This document shows, piece by piece, positions 38,726-48,976 of a stretch of DNA of 64,000 bases (its first letter is position 1; each line of letters opens with the position of its first letter). The DNA lies in contig NZ_OV350343.1 of NCBI RefSeq assembly GCF_923868895.1, positions 3,410,001-3,474,000 on the forward strand, given 5' to 3'. The notes under the pieces were generated by a model. The model was not told the DNA's origin. It saw nothing but the letters and a program-made list of their open reading frames with translations, and searched no databases. The position numbers were made by a program, and so were the translations under genes. Source of the DNA: Halomonas sp. TD01 (lineage in GTDB: Bacteria > Pseudomonadota > Gammaproteobacteria > Pseudomonadales > Halomonadaceae).

Positions 38726-40606
38726 ATGCCACGCGGTGTGTTGTTTACCAAAGCACTTTTGTTAACCAGCGGCTTGCTGTTGAGCGCGTCGCTGTTGGCT
38801 TCTGAAAACGTCGTCGAAAACAACACCTCTAGCCCCATTGAGACCATGCACGGGCTATCACTCTACAATAGTCCAGAGCTACCTACCGATTTTGCCTATT
38901 TCCCCCATGTTAATCCGTCCGCACCCAAGGGCGGAACGATTACCCACACTGCTGTAGGTGGCAGTTTCGACTCTACCAACCCGTTTATCATCCGCGGCAC
39001 ACCTGTTACCGGTATTTTTCAGATTTACGACTCGCTGATGGCGAGTAACCCAGGCGAGCCGTTTAGTTTGTACGGGCTGCTCGCAGAAGGTGTTCGCCTG
39101 GATCCGGAACGCCGCTGGATAGAGTTCGACTTGCGCCCAGAGGCACGCTTTCAGGATGGTGAACCGGTAACGGCCTACGATGTGGTGTTCTCGCTAAACC
39201 TACTACGTGAAGAAGGCAACCCCTTCTACGGCAGCTACTATGCCGGTGTCGAACGCGCTGTCGCTTTAAACGATCATCAAGTACGCTTTGAATTTAACGA
39301 CACAGAGTCACGCGAGCTGCCACTAATTGTGGCCCAATTACCCATTTTACCTCGCCACTACTGGGAACCCCGCGACTTCACTTCTCCAACATTAGATGCA
39401 CACCCAGGGTCAGGCCCCTATCGCATTAGCGAGGTAGACCCAGGGCGGCGAATTGTCTACCAAAGAGATGACAACTATTGGGGTAAGAATTTGCCCGTCA
39501 ATGTTGGTCGCTACAACATCGATCATGTCGTTTATGAGTACTACCGAGACCGCGATATTGCCTGGGAAGCCTTCAAGGCAGGCCTTACCGACTTTAGAAC
39601 CGATGCTCGCGCCGCCACTTGGGCTATTGGCTATGACAATTTTCCGGCTTACCGAGACGGGTTGATCAAGCGAATTACCGTACCCGATGTTAACCCTTCC
39701 ATGATGCAGGCATTTGTCTTCAACTTACGCAAAGAGAAGTTTCAGGACCCAAGAGTTCGAGAAGCACTGAGCCTCGCTTTCGATTTCCCCTGGCTCAACA
39801 CCAATATTTTCTATGACACCTACCGGCGCACGGAAAGCTTCTTTCAAAACTCTGAAATGGAAGCTATCGGCACGCCATCAGAAGAAGAGCTTGCACTGCT
39901 CGAACCGTTCCGCGAAGCATTGCTCGACTCCCATCATTCAGAACGGCTATTCACCGACTCACTGCCCATCGAACACCCAACCAAGCTGCGTGAACGCCTG
40001 AGACTCGCGCTTGATCTGCTGCGTGACGCTGGCTACCGGGTAGAAGATGGCGTGCTGGTGCACGGTGAGACAGGCCGGCCGCTCAGCCTGGAAGTACTGC
40101 TTTACGACTCGGGCCTAGAGCGTGTTGTGCAGCCGATGCTGCGCAATATGGCGCGCCTTGGAGTTCAAACGTCGCTGCGCATTGTCGATATCAACCAGTA
40201 CCTTAACCGAGTACGCAGCTACGATTACGACATGGTTATTAGCCACTTTCCACAGTCTAATAACCCTGGCAATGAACAACGCGATTATTGGACCAGTGCT
40301 GCCGCAGAGGCGCCACAAAGCCGCAATCGTATGGCCCTTGCCCACCCTGCTGTTGATGCACTGGTAGAGCAGCTTATTCGCGCTGACGACCGTGAAACGC
40401 TGGACACTATTGCGCAAGCCCTTGATCGAGTACTGCGCTGGGGCTTTTATGTCATTCCTCACTATCATTCCGGCGAGACGCGGATTGCTGTGTGGGATAA
40501 ATTTGGCTACCCAGAGCCGTTCCCTGCTTATGCCATGGACTTAGACGCTTGGTGGGTGAATACCGATCGCGAAGCAGAGCTGCAACGCCGTCATCGACGT
40601 CGCTAA
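38726..40606 (+). CDS. yejA: Peptide-binding protein YejA (solute-binding family 5)
   Basis: 626 residues from ATG 38726 (AGGAAG seven bases upstream); a longer GTG start would place the signal peptide internally. Signal peptide about 1-24. The family-5 pattern is clear: AYFPHVNPSAPKGGTITHTA, FQIYDSLMASNPGEPFSLYG, LLAEGVRLDPERRWIEFDLR, then FQDGEPVTAYDVVFSLNLLR. It binds peptides such as microcin C-type compounds for import. First gene of yejABEF. Confidence 0.93.
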   Translation: MPRGVLFTKALLLTSGLLLSASLLASENVVENNTSSPIETMHGLSLYNSPELPTDFAYFPHVNPSAPKGGTITHTAVGGSFDSTNPFIIRGTPVTGIFQIYDSLMASNPGEPFSLYGLLAEGVRLDPERRWIEFDLRPEARFQDGEPVTAYDVVFSLNLLREEGNPFYGSYYAGVERAVALNDHQVRFEFNDTESRELPLIVAQLPILPRHYWEPRDFTSPTLDAHPGSGPYRISEVDPGRRIVYQRDDNYWGKNLPVNVGRYNIDHVVYEYYRDRDIAWEAFKAGLTDFRTDARAATWAIGYDNFPAYRDGLIKRITVPDVNPSMMQAFVFNLRKEKFQDPRVREALSLAFDFPWLNTNIFYDTYRRTESFFQNSEMEAIGTPSEEELALLEPFREALLDSHHSERLFTDSLPIEHPTKLRERLRLALDLLRDAGYRVEDGVLVHGETGRPLSLEVLLYDSGLERVVQPMLRNMARLGVQTSLRIVDINQYLNRVRSYDYDMVISHFPQSNNPGNEQRDYWTSAAAEAPQSRNRMALAHPAVDALVEQLIRADDRETLDTIAQALDRVLRWGFYVIPHYHSGETRIAVWDKFGYPEPFPAYAMDLDAWWVNTDREAELQRRHRRR

Positions 40607-40663
40607 TTTTGAATAACTACTGACAACGACTTATTTGCAATAATTCGTGGCCCCCAATTACTC

Positions 40664-41749
40664 ATGGAGCGCACTGTGGCACGCTATACATTACGCCGAT
40701 TGCTACTGATGATCCCGACCCTGTTCGGCATCATGCTGCTTAACTTCATGATCGTTCAAGCTGCTCCCGGCGGCCCCATTGATCAAATGCTGGCCCGCTT
40801 TGAGGGAGCTGATGCCATGGCAAGCACACGCCTGGATATGGGTGGCGCGGATGTGCAAGTTAGCGATGATTCTCGGGGCGCGCGGGGAATCGATCCACGC
40901 TTTATCGAGCAGTTAGAGCAGCAGTTTGGCTTTGACAAACCCACTCACGAGCGGTTTATCGGCATGATGGCGGACTATCTCACCTTTGATTTCGGCACCA
41001 GCTTTTTTCGTGATCGACCGGTCATTGAGCTGATGATCGAACGCTTGCCTGTGTCTATTTCATTAGGCTTATGGACAACACTACTGGTATATCTCATTTC
41101 TATACCTCTGGGCATTAGCAAGGCACTACGTCACGGATCTCGTTTTGATGTTTGGACCTCAGGCCTTGTGATCGTCGGCTATGCGATCCCCGGCTTTTTG
41201 TTCGCTATTCTTCTTATTGTCGTATTTGCTGGTGGTACTTACCTGGACTGGTTTCCTCTGCGCGGCTTAACCTCGCCCGATTTCTCAGAGCTATCCGTAT
41301 GGGGAAAAATTAAAGACTACTTTTGGCATATCACCCTGCCGGTACTGGCTGCCGCGATTGGCAGTTTTGCCACGCTCACCATGCTGACTAAAAACAGTTT
41401 TTTAGATGAAATTCATAAACAGTACGTACTGACAGCCCGGGCCAAAGGTGCCGATGAGCAACGTATTTTGTATGGCCATGTTTTCCGCAACGCCATGCTA
41501 ATTATCATAGCTGGATTGCCCTCTGCGATGATTGGTATTTTCTTTACCGGTGCACTGCTCATCGAGGTGATTTTTTCCTTAGATGGTCTTGGCTTACTGG
41601 GCTTTGAGGCAGTGATGCAGCGGGACTACCCGGTTATTTTCGGAACGCTATTTCTTTATACCGTGATCGGTCTACTGCTGAAGCTAGTATCTGACTTGAC
41701 CTATGTGTGGGTTGACCCGCGGATTGATTTTGCGTCGAGGGAGTCATAA
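40664..41749 (+). CDS. yejB: Peptide ABC transporter permease YejB
   Basis: 361 residues with six predicted membrane helices. The N-terminus is typical ([20 protein letters not shown], then PGGPIDQML), with a long periplasmic insertion at about 45-100 that YejB proteins share. The cytoplasmic EAA loop is [20 protein letters not shown]. Three bases separate it from yejE. It forms the membrane channel with YejE. Confidence 0.93.
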   Translation: MERTVARYTLRRLLLMIPTLFGIMLLNFMIVQAAPGGPIDQMLARFEGADAMASTRLDMGGADVQVSDDSRGARGIDPRFIEQLEQQFGFDKPTHERFIGMMADYLTFDFGTSFFRDRPVIELMIERLPVSISLGLWTTLLVYLISIPLGISKALRHGSRFDVWTSGLVIVGYAIPGFLFAILLIVVFAGGTYLDWFPLRGLTSPDFSELSVWGKIKDYFWHITLPVLAAAIGSFATLTMLTKNSFLDEIHKQYVLTARAKGADEQRILYGHVFRNAMLIIIAGLPSAMIGIFFTGALLIEVIFSLDGLGLLGFEAVMQRDYPVIFGTLFLYTVIGLLLKLVSDLTYVWVDPRIDFASRES

Positions 41750-41751
41750 AC

Positions 41752-42825
41752 ATGACATTTATCAGCTCGCGTCTTTCACCGATTACGCTGCGCCGCCTAG
41801 CCGCATTTAAAGCCAATCGACGCGCTAGGGTGTCACTGTGGTTATTTGGCGTTCTGTTTATTGTCAGCTTATTTGCCGAACTCATCGCCAACGACAAGCC
41901 CCTCGTGATGAACTATGACGGGCAGTGGTATGTACCGCTGCTGGTCGATTATCCAGAAACCGAATTCGGTGGTTTCTTACCTACCCGCACCGACTACTTA
42001 GACCCCTTTGTCCAACAGCAAATTAGCGATAACGGTTGGGCGCTTTGGCCGATTATTCCCTACTCCTATCAAACGCTCGACATGCTGATGACACAACCTT
42101 CGCCTGCACCGCCGGACAGCCGTCACTGGCTAGGCACCGATGATCAAGGGCGTGACGTGCTAGCGCGAGTCATTTACGGGTTTCGACTGTCGGTTGCCTT
42201 TGCCCTGGTGCTCACCGCCGGCTCTCTGGTGCTGGGCGTGCTAGTGGGCGGTGTGCAGGGTTACTTCGGCGGCAAAGTAGACCTCATCGGACAACGCATC
42301 ACTGAAATATGGTCTGGGCTACCTGTGCTGTTTCTGCTGATTATTTTGGCCAGTTTTGTGCAGCCCGGCTTCTGGTGGTTACTAGGGATCATGCTGCTGT
42401 TTTCGTGGCTTGGGTTGGTCGATATTGTGCGCGCCGAGTTTTTGCGCGCGCGTAATCTTGAGTACGTACGTGCGGCCAAGGCAATGGGGCTACCTTCTCG
42501 GCTGATTATGTGGCGGCATGTGTTACCTAACGCTATGGTAGCCACCCTGACGTTTATCCCCTTCCTGTTCACCGGTGCCATTGGCACGCTTACCGCGCTG
42601 GACTTTTTAGGCTTTGGCCTGCCACCCGGCGCGCCGTCACTTGGCGAACTAGCGGCGCAGGGCAAAAACAATCTGCACGCACCGTGGTTAGGCATCACCG
42701 CGTTTATGACGCTTGCCATTATGCTCTCACTGTTGGTGTTTATTGGTGAAGGGCTGCGTGACGCCTTCGATCCACGCCATGTGAAGCAGCATCAGTCACC
42801 TGCCCAGGAAACCAAGCATGCCTAA
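41752..42825 (+). CDS. yejE: Peptide ABC transporter permease YejE
   Basis: 357 residues. N-terminal helix at about 27-46 and a large periplasmic loop (about 50-125, with DYPETEFGGFLPTRTDYLDP), then HWLGTDDQGRDVLARVIYGF, the DppC/OppC signature. The EAA loop is EYVRAAKAMGLPSRLIMWRH. It overlaps yejF by 8 bp. Second half of the transmembrane channel. Confidence 0.93.
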   Translation: MTFISSRLSPITLRRLAAFKANRRARVSLWLFGVLFIVSLFAELIANDKPLVMNYDGQWYVPLLVDYPETEFGGFLPTRTDYLDPFVQQQISDNGWALWPIIPYSYQTLDMLMTQPSPAPPDSRHWLGTDDQGRDVLARVIYGFRLSVAFALVLTAGSLVLGVLVGGVQGYFGGKVDLIGQRITEIWSGLPVLFLLIILASFVQPGFWWLLGIMLLFSWLGLVDIVRAEFLRARNLEYVRAAKAMGLPSRLIMWRHVLPNAMVATLTFIPFLFTGAIGTLTALDFLGFGLPPGAPSLGELAAQGKNNLHAPWLGITAFMTLAIMLSLLVFIGEGLRDAFDPRHVKQHQSPAQETKHA

Positions 42826-44416
42826 TGACGCAAACAACGCTAAGCCGCTACTGCGCTTAAACGAGTTTTCGGTTTCCTTCGATGGCAACCTAGTTGTCGA
42901 TTCCCTCTCGCTCACTGTCAATGCGGGTGAAACGCTCGCTATCGTAGGGGAATCTGGCTCTGGCAAGTCAGTTTCGGCACTGGGTGCGATTGATTTGCTA
43001 CCTGACAACGCCACGGTAAGCGGCCAGCGTTGGTTAGAAGAAACCGATCTCAATCAGCTCGGCAAACGTGATTGGAATGGTATACGCGGCAACCGGGTGG
43101 GATTTATTTTTCAAGAGCCGATGACGTCGCTCAACCCACTGCATCGTATTGGAAAGCAAATCGGTGAAACTCTTCGTTTACACCAGGGCCTTAGCGGGCA
43201 GGCTGCACGCACCCGAGCGAAAGCACTTCTAGAACAAGTCAAACTACCGCGACCTGACGAATTACTTGACGCTTGGCCGCATCAACTTTCTGGTGGCCAG
43301 CGCCAGCGGGTAATGATTGCCATGGCCATTGCCAATAATCCGGCGCTGCTGATTGCGGACGAACCGACCACGGCACTCGACGTGACCGTTCAGCAAGAGA
43401 TCTTAGCCCTACTGAAAGAACTCCGCGATCATCACGGCATGGGCGTGCTGTTGATCAGCCACGACTTAAACTTGGTACGTCGCCATGCAGACCGTGTATG
43501 CGTTATGTATCAGGGGAAAATTCAGGAAACTGGTAGCGTTGCCGACGTATTTAACACTCCCAAAAGCGACTACACCAAAGCACTCATTGCCGCCGAACCA
43601 GAAGGCCGACCTACTGCACCTACCGACACCACGCCGCTGTTAACCACACGTCAGCTTAGCGTGAGCTTCAAGCGTCCAAGGACAGGTCTTTTTCAGCGCC
43701 AGCCACCCGCTTTTGAGGCCCTAAAAGCTACCGACCTGACTATTGCCCCTGGCGAAACGCTCGGTATTGTTGGCGAATCAGGTTCTGGAAAAACAACGCT
43801 GGCTTCAGCGATCATGCGATTAGTCGCTAGCCAGGGTGAGGTGACACTGGGCAGCGCCACCTTAAGTCAGCTCTCTGGCGATGCACTTCGACGCCAGCGC
43901 CATCGGCTGCAAATGGTTTTTCAAGATCCTTACGGGGCGCTTTCCCCGCGTATGCCGGTATTTGATATTGTCAGTGAGGGCCTACGATTTCATTACCCTA
44001 CTCTGACCAGTACGGAAGTCACCGAACGCGTGCATCGCACGCTGCGGGAAGTGGGCTTACCGGAAAGCTGTGCTGCCCGTTACCCTCATGAGTTTTCGGG
44101 AGGGCAACGCCAGCGCATTGCGGTGGCACGGGCTATTATCCTAGAACCTGAACTGTTGGTACTGGATGAGCCAACCTCGGCACTAGACCGTACGGTACAA
44201 AAACAGTTGGTGACGCTATTGCGCGAACTTCAGGCACGCCGCCAACTAAGCTATTTATTTATCAGCCACGACCTTGCCGTGGTGCGTGCTATGGCCCACC
44301 GCATTATGGTGCTAAAGGATGGCGACGTGGTAGAACAAGGGGATTGTCTGGAAGTGCTCGCCGCCCCCCAGCATCACTACACCAAAGCGCTGATAGAGGC
44401 CGCCCACTTGCACTAG
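42818..44416 (+). CDS. yejF: Peptide ABC transporter ATPase YejF (two nucleotide-binding domains)
   Basis: 532 residues with two complete ABC domains. NBD1: Walker [17 protein letters not shown] (about 42-57), signature [16 protein letters not shown], Walker [18 protein letters not shown]2: Walker [16 protein letters not shown], signature [16 protein letters not shown], Walker [14 protein letters not shown]. It powers peptide import through YejBE. It is last in the operon and followed by the terminator at 44515-44562. Confidence 0.96.
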   Translation: MPNDANNAKPLLRLNEFSVSFDGNLVVDSLSLTVNAGETLAIVGESGSGKSVSALGAIDLLPDNATVSGQRWLEETDLNQLGKRDWNGIRGNRVGFIFQEPMTSLNPLHRIGKQIGETLRLHQGLSGQAARTRAKALLEQVKLPRPDELLDAWPHQLSGGQRQRVMIAMAIANNPALLIADEPTTALDVTVQQEILALLKELRDHHGMGVLLISHDLNLVRRHADRVCVMYQGKIQETGSVADVFNTPKSDYTKALIAAEPEGRPTAPTDTTPLLTTRQLSVSFKRPRTGLFQRQPPAFEALKATDLTIAPGETLGIVGESGSGKTTLASAIMRLVASQGEVTLGSATLSQLSGDALRRQRHRLQMVFQDPYGALSPRMPVFDIVSEGLRFHYPTLTSTEVTERVHRTLREVGLPESCAARYPHEFSGGQRQRIAVARAIILEPELLVLDEPTSALDRTVQKQLVTLLRELQARRQLSYLFISHDLAVVRAMAHRIMVLKDGDVVEQGDCLEVLAAPQHHYTKALIEAAHLH

Positions 44417-44514
44417 CTATTTGGTTAACATATGAGTTTGTATCGGTAATTTTTAAGCTATATATGGGTGATGTAAGCACATACGCAAGATAACGGTATA
44501 AATTTTAATCATCC

Positions 44515-44562
44515 ATAAAAAACGCCCCGGCCTTGGCGCAGACGTGCTGACCGGGGCGTTTT
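44515..44562 (+). terminator. Strong terminator between yejF and rsuA
   Basis: AAAAACGCCCCGG and CCGGGGCGTTTT form a 12-bp stem around a 20-base loop with A and T tracts on both sides. It can stop both converging transcripts. Confidence 0.9.
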
Positions 44563-44616
44563 ATCAACTAGCGCTCACGCCGCTAGTAATGACGCCACTA
44601 GCAATACTATTCGTGT

Positions 44617-45321
44617 TTAGAAACTGGCAATTTCTTCAGGCGTTAGCTCACGCCATTCGCCAGGCGCTAGATCATCTGGCAGGGCTAAATCGCCAATCGA
44701 ACGGCGATGCAGTGCACTGACGTGATTACCTAGGGCGGCAAACATACGCTTTACTTGATGATAGCGCCCTTCGGTGATGGTTAACTCCGCTTGCTGCGGA
44801 GTAATAAACCTCAGCGCGGCGGGTTGCGTTGGCGTTTCTTCACCATCGAGTAGAAGCCCTTCTTCTACTTGGTTAATCGCCCACTGAGCAGCGTCACCTT
44901 CCATAGGCTCCGCCAAGTCTGCCACGTATACCTTGGCACAACGATGGCGCGGAGAGGTAACACGATGGGACCATTGACCATCATCAGTGAGCAATAACAA
45001 ACCGGTGGTATCAACATCCAAGCGCCCTACCGGCTGCAGCCGTTCTACTTTGGGTAAGTCAATTAGATCAATCACCCTTGGGTAGAGTCCACGTCGGGCG
45101 GTGCACTCTACTTCCAACGGTTTATGCATCATCAGATAACGCAACCCAACCAGCGCCAGCCTCTCACCGTTGAGTTTCACCTCATCGCTCTGGGTGTCAA
45201 CTTGAGTCGCCGACTGCTTAATGGGCTCGCCGTTCAGGGTCACCTCGCCATTTTTTAGGGCACGCTTTGCTAAGCTGCGCGTCAACGGGGTTGTTTCACT
45301 CAAAAAGCGATCAAGGCGCAT
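44617..45321 (-). CDS. rsuA: 16S rRNA pseudouridine(516) synthase
   Basis: 234 residues. An N-terminal S4-like domain (MRLDRFLSETTPLTRSLAKR, VTLNGEPIK) precedes the catalytic domain with Asp in VGRLDVDTTGLLLLTDDGQW and the typical EGRYHQVKRMFAALGNHVSA, followed by LHRRSIG. It isomerises U516 in 16S rRNA. ATG overlaps the stop of the upstream amidase gene (TAATG), so they are coupled. Confidence 0.93.
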   Translation of the reverse strand: MRLDRFLSETTPLTRSLAKRALKNGEVTLNGEPIKQSATQVDTQSDEVKLNGERLALVGLRYLMMHKPLEVECTARRGLYPRVIDLIDLPKVERLQPVGRLDVDTTGLLLLTDDGQWSHRVTSPRHRCAKVYVADLAEPMEGDAAQWAINQVEEGLLLDGEETPTQPAALRFITPQQAELTITEGRYHQVKRMFAALGNHVSALHRRSIGDLALPDDLAPGEWRELTPEEIASF

Positions 45322-46136
45322 TATTGGCCCACTCCTGGCAGTAGCGAAAAGCGGTCGGCATCTTGCCAGGCAGGAAATTTTTCACGAAAAGCATCTAAGT
45401 CCGTTTTATCTAGCGTCCCCGTTTCAATAAACGGAGAGTTTGCAGGATGGTCGATCAGCGGTTCCCCTTTGAAATCGACCAGCATGGAGTCGCCGCTATA
45501 GGCGAGTCCTTTGGCATCTTCACCGACGCGGTTTACACCCACTACGTAAACTAGGTTTTCTACTGCACGAGCTTGTAAAAGCGTGCGCCATGGGTGCCGC
45601 CGGGGTGCGGGCCAGTTGGCCACACACAGTGCCGCATCATACTCGAAATGCTCGCCTTCTGCTGGCTGCTGGCGCATCCAAACGGGAAACCTCAGGTCGT
45701 AGCAGACGCTCAATAGCAACCTGAAGCCTTTCAGCTCGACAATTTTCCGGCGGTCGCCCATGCCATAGCGCTCATGCTCTCCGGCCATACGAAATAAATG
45801 ACGTTTATCGTAGTACTGCAAGTCACCGTCGGGAGTAGCCCACACCATACGGTTGAAGTACTGCCCTTCATCAACAATCGCCACGCTGCCGGTCATTACA
45901 CAGCCTCTCGCTTTTGCCTGCGCCTGCAACCAAGCAACGCTTTGGCTCGCGGCCATGGGCTGGGCCATTTCCCGTGAATTCATAGTGAAGCCAGTGGCAA
46001 ACATCTCTGGCAACACAATTAAATCTGTATCGCGACTATCCAATTCCCCTAATAGCTGTTCAAGATGCGCATGGTTGGCCTGAGGATCTTCCCAGCGCAA
46101 ATCGCACTGCACCAAGCTCGTTTTCAGTTGGCTCAT
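45321..46136 (-). CDS. yafV: Nitrilase-superfamily amidase, YafV-like (omega-amidase)
   Basis: 271 residues from ATG 46136, with GGAG upstream; a longer frame to 46169 is less likely. Catalytic triad: Glu in VLPEMFATGFTMN, Lys in YYDKRHLFRMAGEHERYGMG and Cys in LLLSVCYDLRFPVWMRQQ. This matches YafV/omega-amidase enzymes that deamidate alpha-ketoglutaramate or ketosuccinamate. It is operonic with rsuA. Confidence 0.88.
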   Translation of the reverse strand: MSQLKTSLVQCDLRWEDPQANHAHLEQLLGELDSRDTDLIVLPEMFATGFTMNSREMAQPMAASQSVAWLQAQAKARGCVMTGSVAIVDEGQYFNRMVWATPDGDLQYYDKRHLFRMAGEHERYGMGDRRKIVELKGFRLLLSVCYDLRFPVWMRQQPAEGEHFEYDAALCVANWPAPRRHPWRTLLQARAVENLVYVVGVNRVGEDAKGLAYSGDSMLVDFKGEPLIDHPANSPFIETGTLDKTDLDAFREKFPAWQDADRFSLLPGVGQ

Positions 46137-46208
46137 GCCTCGTCTCCTTTGCATCAGTGTGTTCGTCAATAGTGTGCTAGATTAACATTTTTAATTAATG
46201 AGGCTGCT

Positions 46209-47117
46209 ATGCTTCCACCTGCATCAAGAGATCCTGAAGCGGTTAAAGGCGTAATGTTCGGCCTAACTGCTTACACTATGTGGGGCTGTTTCCCGCTTTT
46301 TTTCGCTCTTTTTGATGGCATCCCGGCATTTGAAATCCTGATACATCGGATTTTGTGGTCGTGCCTTTTCTTGGTGGGCTTAATCAGCCTTCTACGCCGA
46401 TGGCGTCCAGTGGTCGCCGCACTTGTAGAACCTAAGCGCTTGGGGCGCGTACTCGCTTGCGCGTTACTGATTGCCTTTAATTGGGGCCTGTATATTTATG
46501 CTGTTGAAAGTAAGCAGGTCTTACAAGCCAGTTTAGGCTATTTTCTGACCCCGCTGGTAAACGTTGCCCTGGGAGTGCTGGTGCTACGTGAAGTCATGGC
46601 ACGTCTTCAGCTGGTTGCTCTTGGTTTGGCGAGTTTAGCGATTGCCATACAGTTCGTGATGCTGGGTGAACTGCCCTGGATCAGCTTGTTGCTAGCACTC
46701 AGCTTTGGCAGCTACGGATTGTTTCGCAAGCAAGTGCCTCTTGATGGGCTTTCAGGTCTGTTTGTGGAGACGCTGTTGCTGTTCCCTCTCGCATTAATAG
46801 CGCTCACTTGGCTTAGTTGGCAGGGGGAGTCTCACTTTATTCATAATGTGCCGATGAGCGCCCTGCTAATGATTAGCGGCGTGTTAACCGCACTGCCATT
46901 GATGGCATTTGCTGGGGCTGCACGGCGCTTACGGCTGGCTACGCTGGGGTTTCTGATGTACATCAACCCCAGTATTCAATTTTTGATTGCGATCGTCATC
47001 TTTGGCGAGCCGCTAGGTCTCATTCAGTTGGTCACTTTTGTGATGATCTGGGCAGGCTTAGCACTATATTCTTGGTCTTCTTGGCAGTCACGTCCGCGCC
47101 AGAAGGCGGTTACCTGA
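46209..47117 (+). CDS. rarD: EamA-family transporter RarD
   Basis: 302 residues with ten membrane helices. RarD features: [80 protein letters not shown] and [20 protein letters not shown]. Named for chloramphenicol sensitivity in other species; the true substrate is unknown. It starts 39 bp from the divergent amidase and overlaps the chemotaxis receptor gene end by 30 bp. Confidence 0.93.
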   Translation: MLPPASRDPEAVKGVMFGLTAYTMWGCFPLFFALFDGIPAFEILIHRILWSCLFLVGLISLLRRWRPVVAALVEPKRLGRVLACALLIAFNWGLYIYAVESKQVLQASLGYFLTPLVNVALGVLVLREVMARLQLVALGLASLAIAIQFVMLGELPWISLLLALSFGSYGLFRKQVPLDGLSGLFVETLLLFPLALIALTWLSWQGESHFIHNVPMSALLMISGVLTALPLMAFAGAARRLRLATLGFLMYINPSIQFLIAIVIFGEPLGLIQLVTFVMIWAGLALYSWSSWQSRPRQKAVT

Positions 47118-48746
47118 ATCTGAGGCTGTCTCCACTGATTTTTCAACAATCAGCGCACTGGTGTCGTTTGGCTTTTCAGGCTGATAGCCCACGCGAAAGC
47201 CTCCCCAGTGCTTACCTTTAATGTAAATGGGTACTGAAAGGTCGTGCATGATCTCGCCAGTGTCTCGCTTATAGGTTTGTAGCAGCAGCGGTTTCTCATG
47301 AGCACCGCAACGGCTGCCAGTTGGATCATCAAAAATGCGTTTGCTGCGGCAGTACTTCAGGTCGTGATCATAATCACCGCTAGGCTCGCGGCTGACGGCT
47401 GCGTTATGGGTAGGAACATAACCGTTGCGGTCACAGGCAATGGCATAACTCAACCCATACTCTGTCAGTAAAGGTTCTTGCAGGCTGGGTAGCTGTAGGT
47501 CTGTGAACGCATCAAAGCTGGTGTGATAAAGCGGTGGCCGTGTCCCTGGCATGGCTCTGTAATCAGGCTGAAACAGTGCAGTTTCAGATAACTCACCGGC
47601 GGCTATGGCTTTTTCAAACAATTTACCAATACGGTCAGCGGCCTGGCGAGCAGCACTAAATACGTGCTGATGACGCCCCTGTAAACGCTGCTGCGCCAGC
47701 TCGCCGTCAACGCCTTCAGCGGCTTCCATTAACGCCCGTGCTTGCTGGGCTAAATCGCGCATATCGCGATTGCCCTCATCCACATCATCTTCAAGCTGGC
47801 GTAAGCTATCAGCAACCGTTTGACTATGAGCTTTAGTGCTTTCCATTGCCTCTGCGACGCTGGTGATTTCCTGCTCAACTTGATCGAACTGCCCCGTAAT
47901 AGTGGCAAGACTGCTCCCCACTTGCTGCATCCCTTGAGAGCGCTCTCGAATACGGTTCATTAACGCTCCCATCGTACCGACAACACTCTGACCACTCTGG
48001 TGCATATCTTTGACAAGCTCATCGACGCTTTGTGTCGCCGTTGACGTCTTCAATGCCAAGTTGCGCACTTCTCCCGCGACAACAGCAAATCCTCGCCCAT
48101 GCTCTCCCGCCCGAGCTGCTTCAATAGAAGCATTGAGTGATAAAAGGTGCGTTTGCTCTGCAATTCCCTCAATCATCGACGTTACGTTGCGCACGCGCTC
48201 AATTTTGTCATTTAGCGCAGACAGCATCTCGAGCGCCTGATCAGAACGCTCAGAAACATCGCTCATATCGCGAATAATATCGGCCAACTCATCATGATTA
48301 TGGTGGCTTGCCTGACGAGCGCTCTCGGCCAGCGAGGCGACTTGAGAAGCGCTAGCACTCACTTGCATGATGGCGGTATTAATGGCGCTCATACTCGATG
48401 ACGCATCACTGGCCATGGTTTCCTGTTTGGTGAGGCGTTGAGCCATAAGATCAGCATAGTGCGATACTTCTGCGGAAGCGATAGCGGTGCTGCTGGCTCG
48501 GTTCATCAATCGGTAAGCCATCGCACGAAGTGAAGCATAGTCGCGAATGGGTTTGAGGCCGTGAATGGGCTTCGCCAAACGCGCTCGATCTGCTGAATAA
48601 ACAGTAGTGATCGTAACAAGCATCAAGCTCGCGCCAGCCCCCGTTGCCAGCAGCAGCGCAATATAGGGAAAAACACCAGGTTCAGTCATCATCCAAACAG
48701 AAACGCCTAGCACTGCCAAAGGCACTAACAGCTGAAGTAGTCGCAT
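47088..48746 (-). CDS. Methyl-accepting chemotaxis protein with a C-terminal sensor domain
   Basis: 552 residues. Two N-terminal membrane helices (about 4-17 and 27-50) have almost no periplasmic part. The signalling domain is at about 90-345, with the hairpin tip [20 protein letters not shown], then [20 protein letters not shown]. After it comes a long C-terminal cytoplasmic domain (about 375-530) with [39 protein letters not shown] and [20 protein letters not shown]. That end looks like a Cache/PAS-like ligand-sensing fold placed after the signalling domain. It signals to CheA/CheW. Confidence 0.9.
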   Translation of the reverse strand: MRLLQLLVPLAVLGVSVWMMTEPGVFPYIALLLATGAGASLMLVTITTVYSADRARLAKPIHGLKPIRDYASLRAMAYRLMNRASSTAIASAEVSHYADLMAQRLTKQETMASDASSSMSAINTAIMQVSASASQVASLAESARQASHHNHDELADIIRDMSDVSERSDQALEMLSALNDKIERVRNVTSMIEGIAEQTHLLSLNASIEAARAGEHGRGFAVVAGEVRNLALKTSTATQSVDELVKDMHQSGQSVVGTMGALMNRIRERSQGMQQVGSSLATITGQFDQVEQEITSVAEAMESTKAHSQTVADSLRQLEDDVDEGNRDMRDLAQQARALMEAAEGVDGELAQQRLQGRHQHVFSAARQAADRIGKLFEKAIAAGELSETALFQPDYRAMPGTRPPLYHTSFDAFTDLQLPSLQEPLLTEYGLSYAIACDRNGYVPTHNAAVSREPSGDYDHDLKYCRSKRIFDDPTGSRCGAHEKPLLLQTYKRDTGEIMHDLSVPIYIKGKHWGGFRVGYQPEKPNDTSALIVEKSVETASDSGNRLLART

Positions 48747-48976
48747 GCGGGATACTCTTTTTTATTTGACGTTATTGAGCAGTCGATCAATAGAGAAGAA
48801 GCGATTAGCCGCTCCTCAGCCAGCTTAACGGGTTATGCTAATGAATGAAGTAGCACTTTCGGGTCAGAACATGCTTTTGTTTGAAAGCAAAGACCATCAT
48901 TGTCCACGCAACGCGTTAAACTGACGGACTCACCAGTGGTTGGGTTTTTAAAACAACGAAGCTGACGCAGGAGCTT

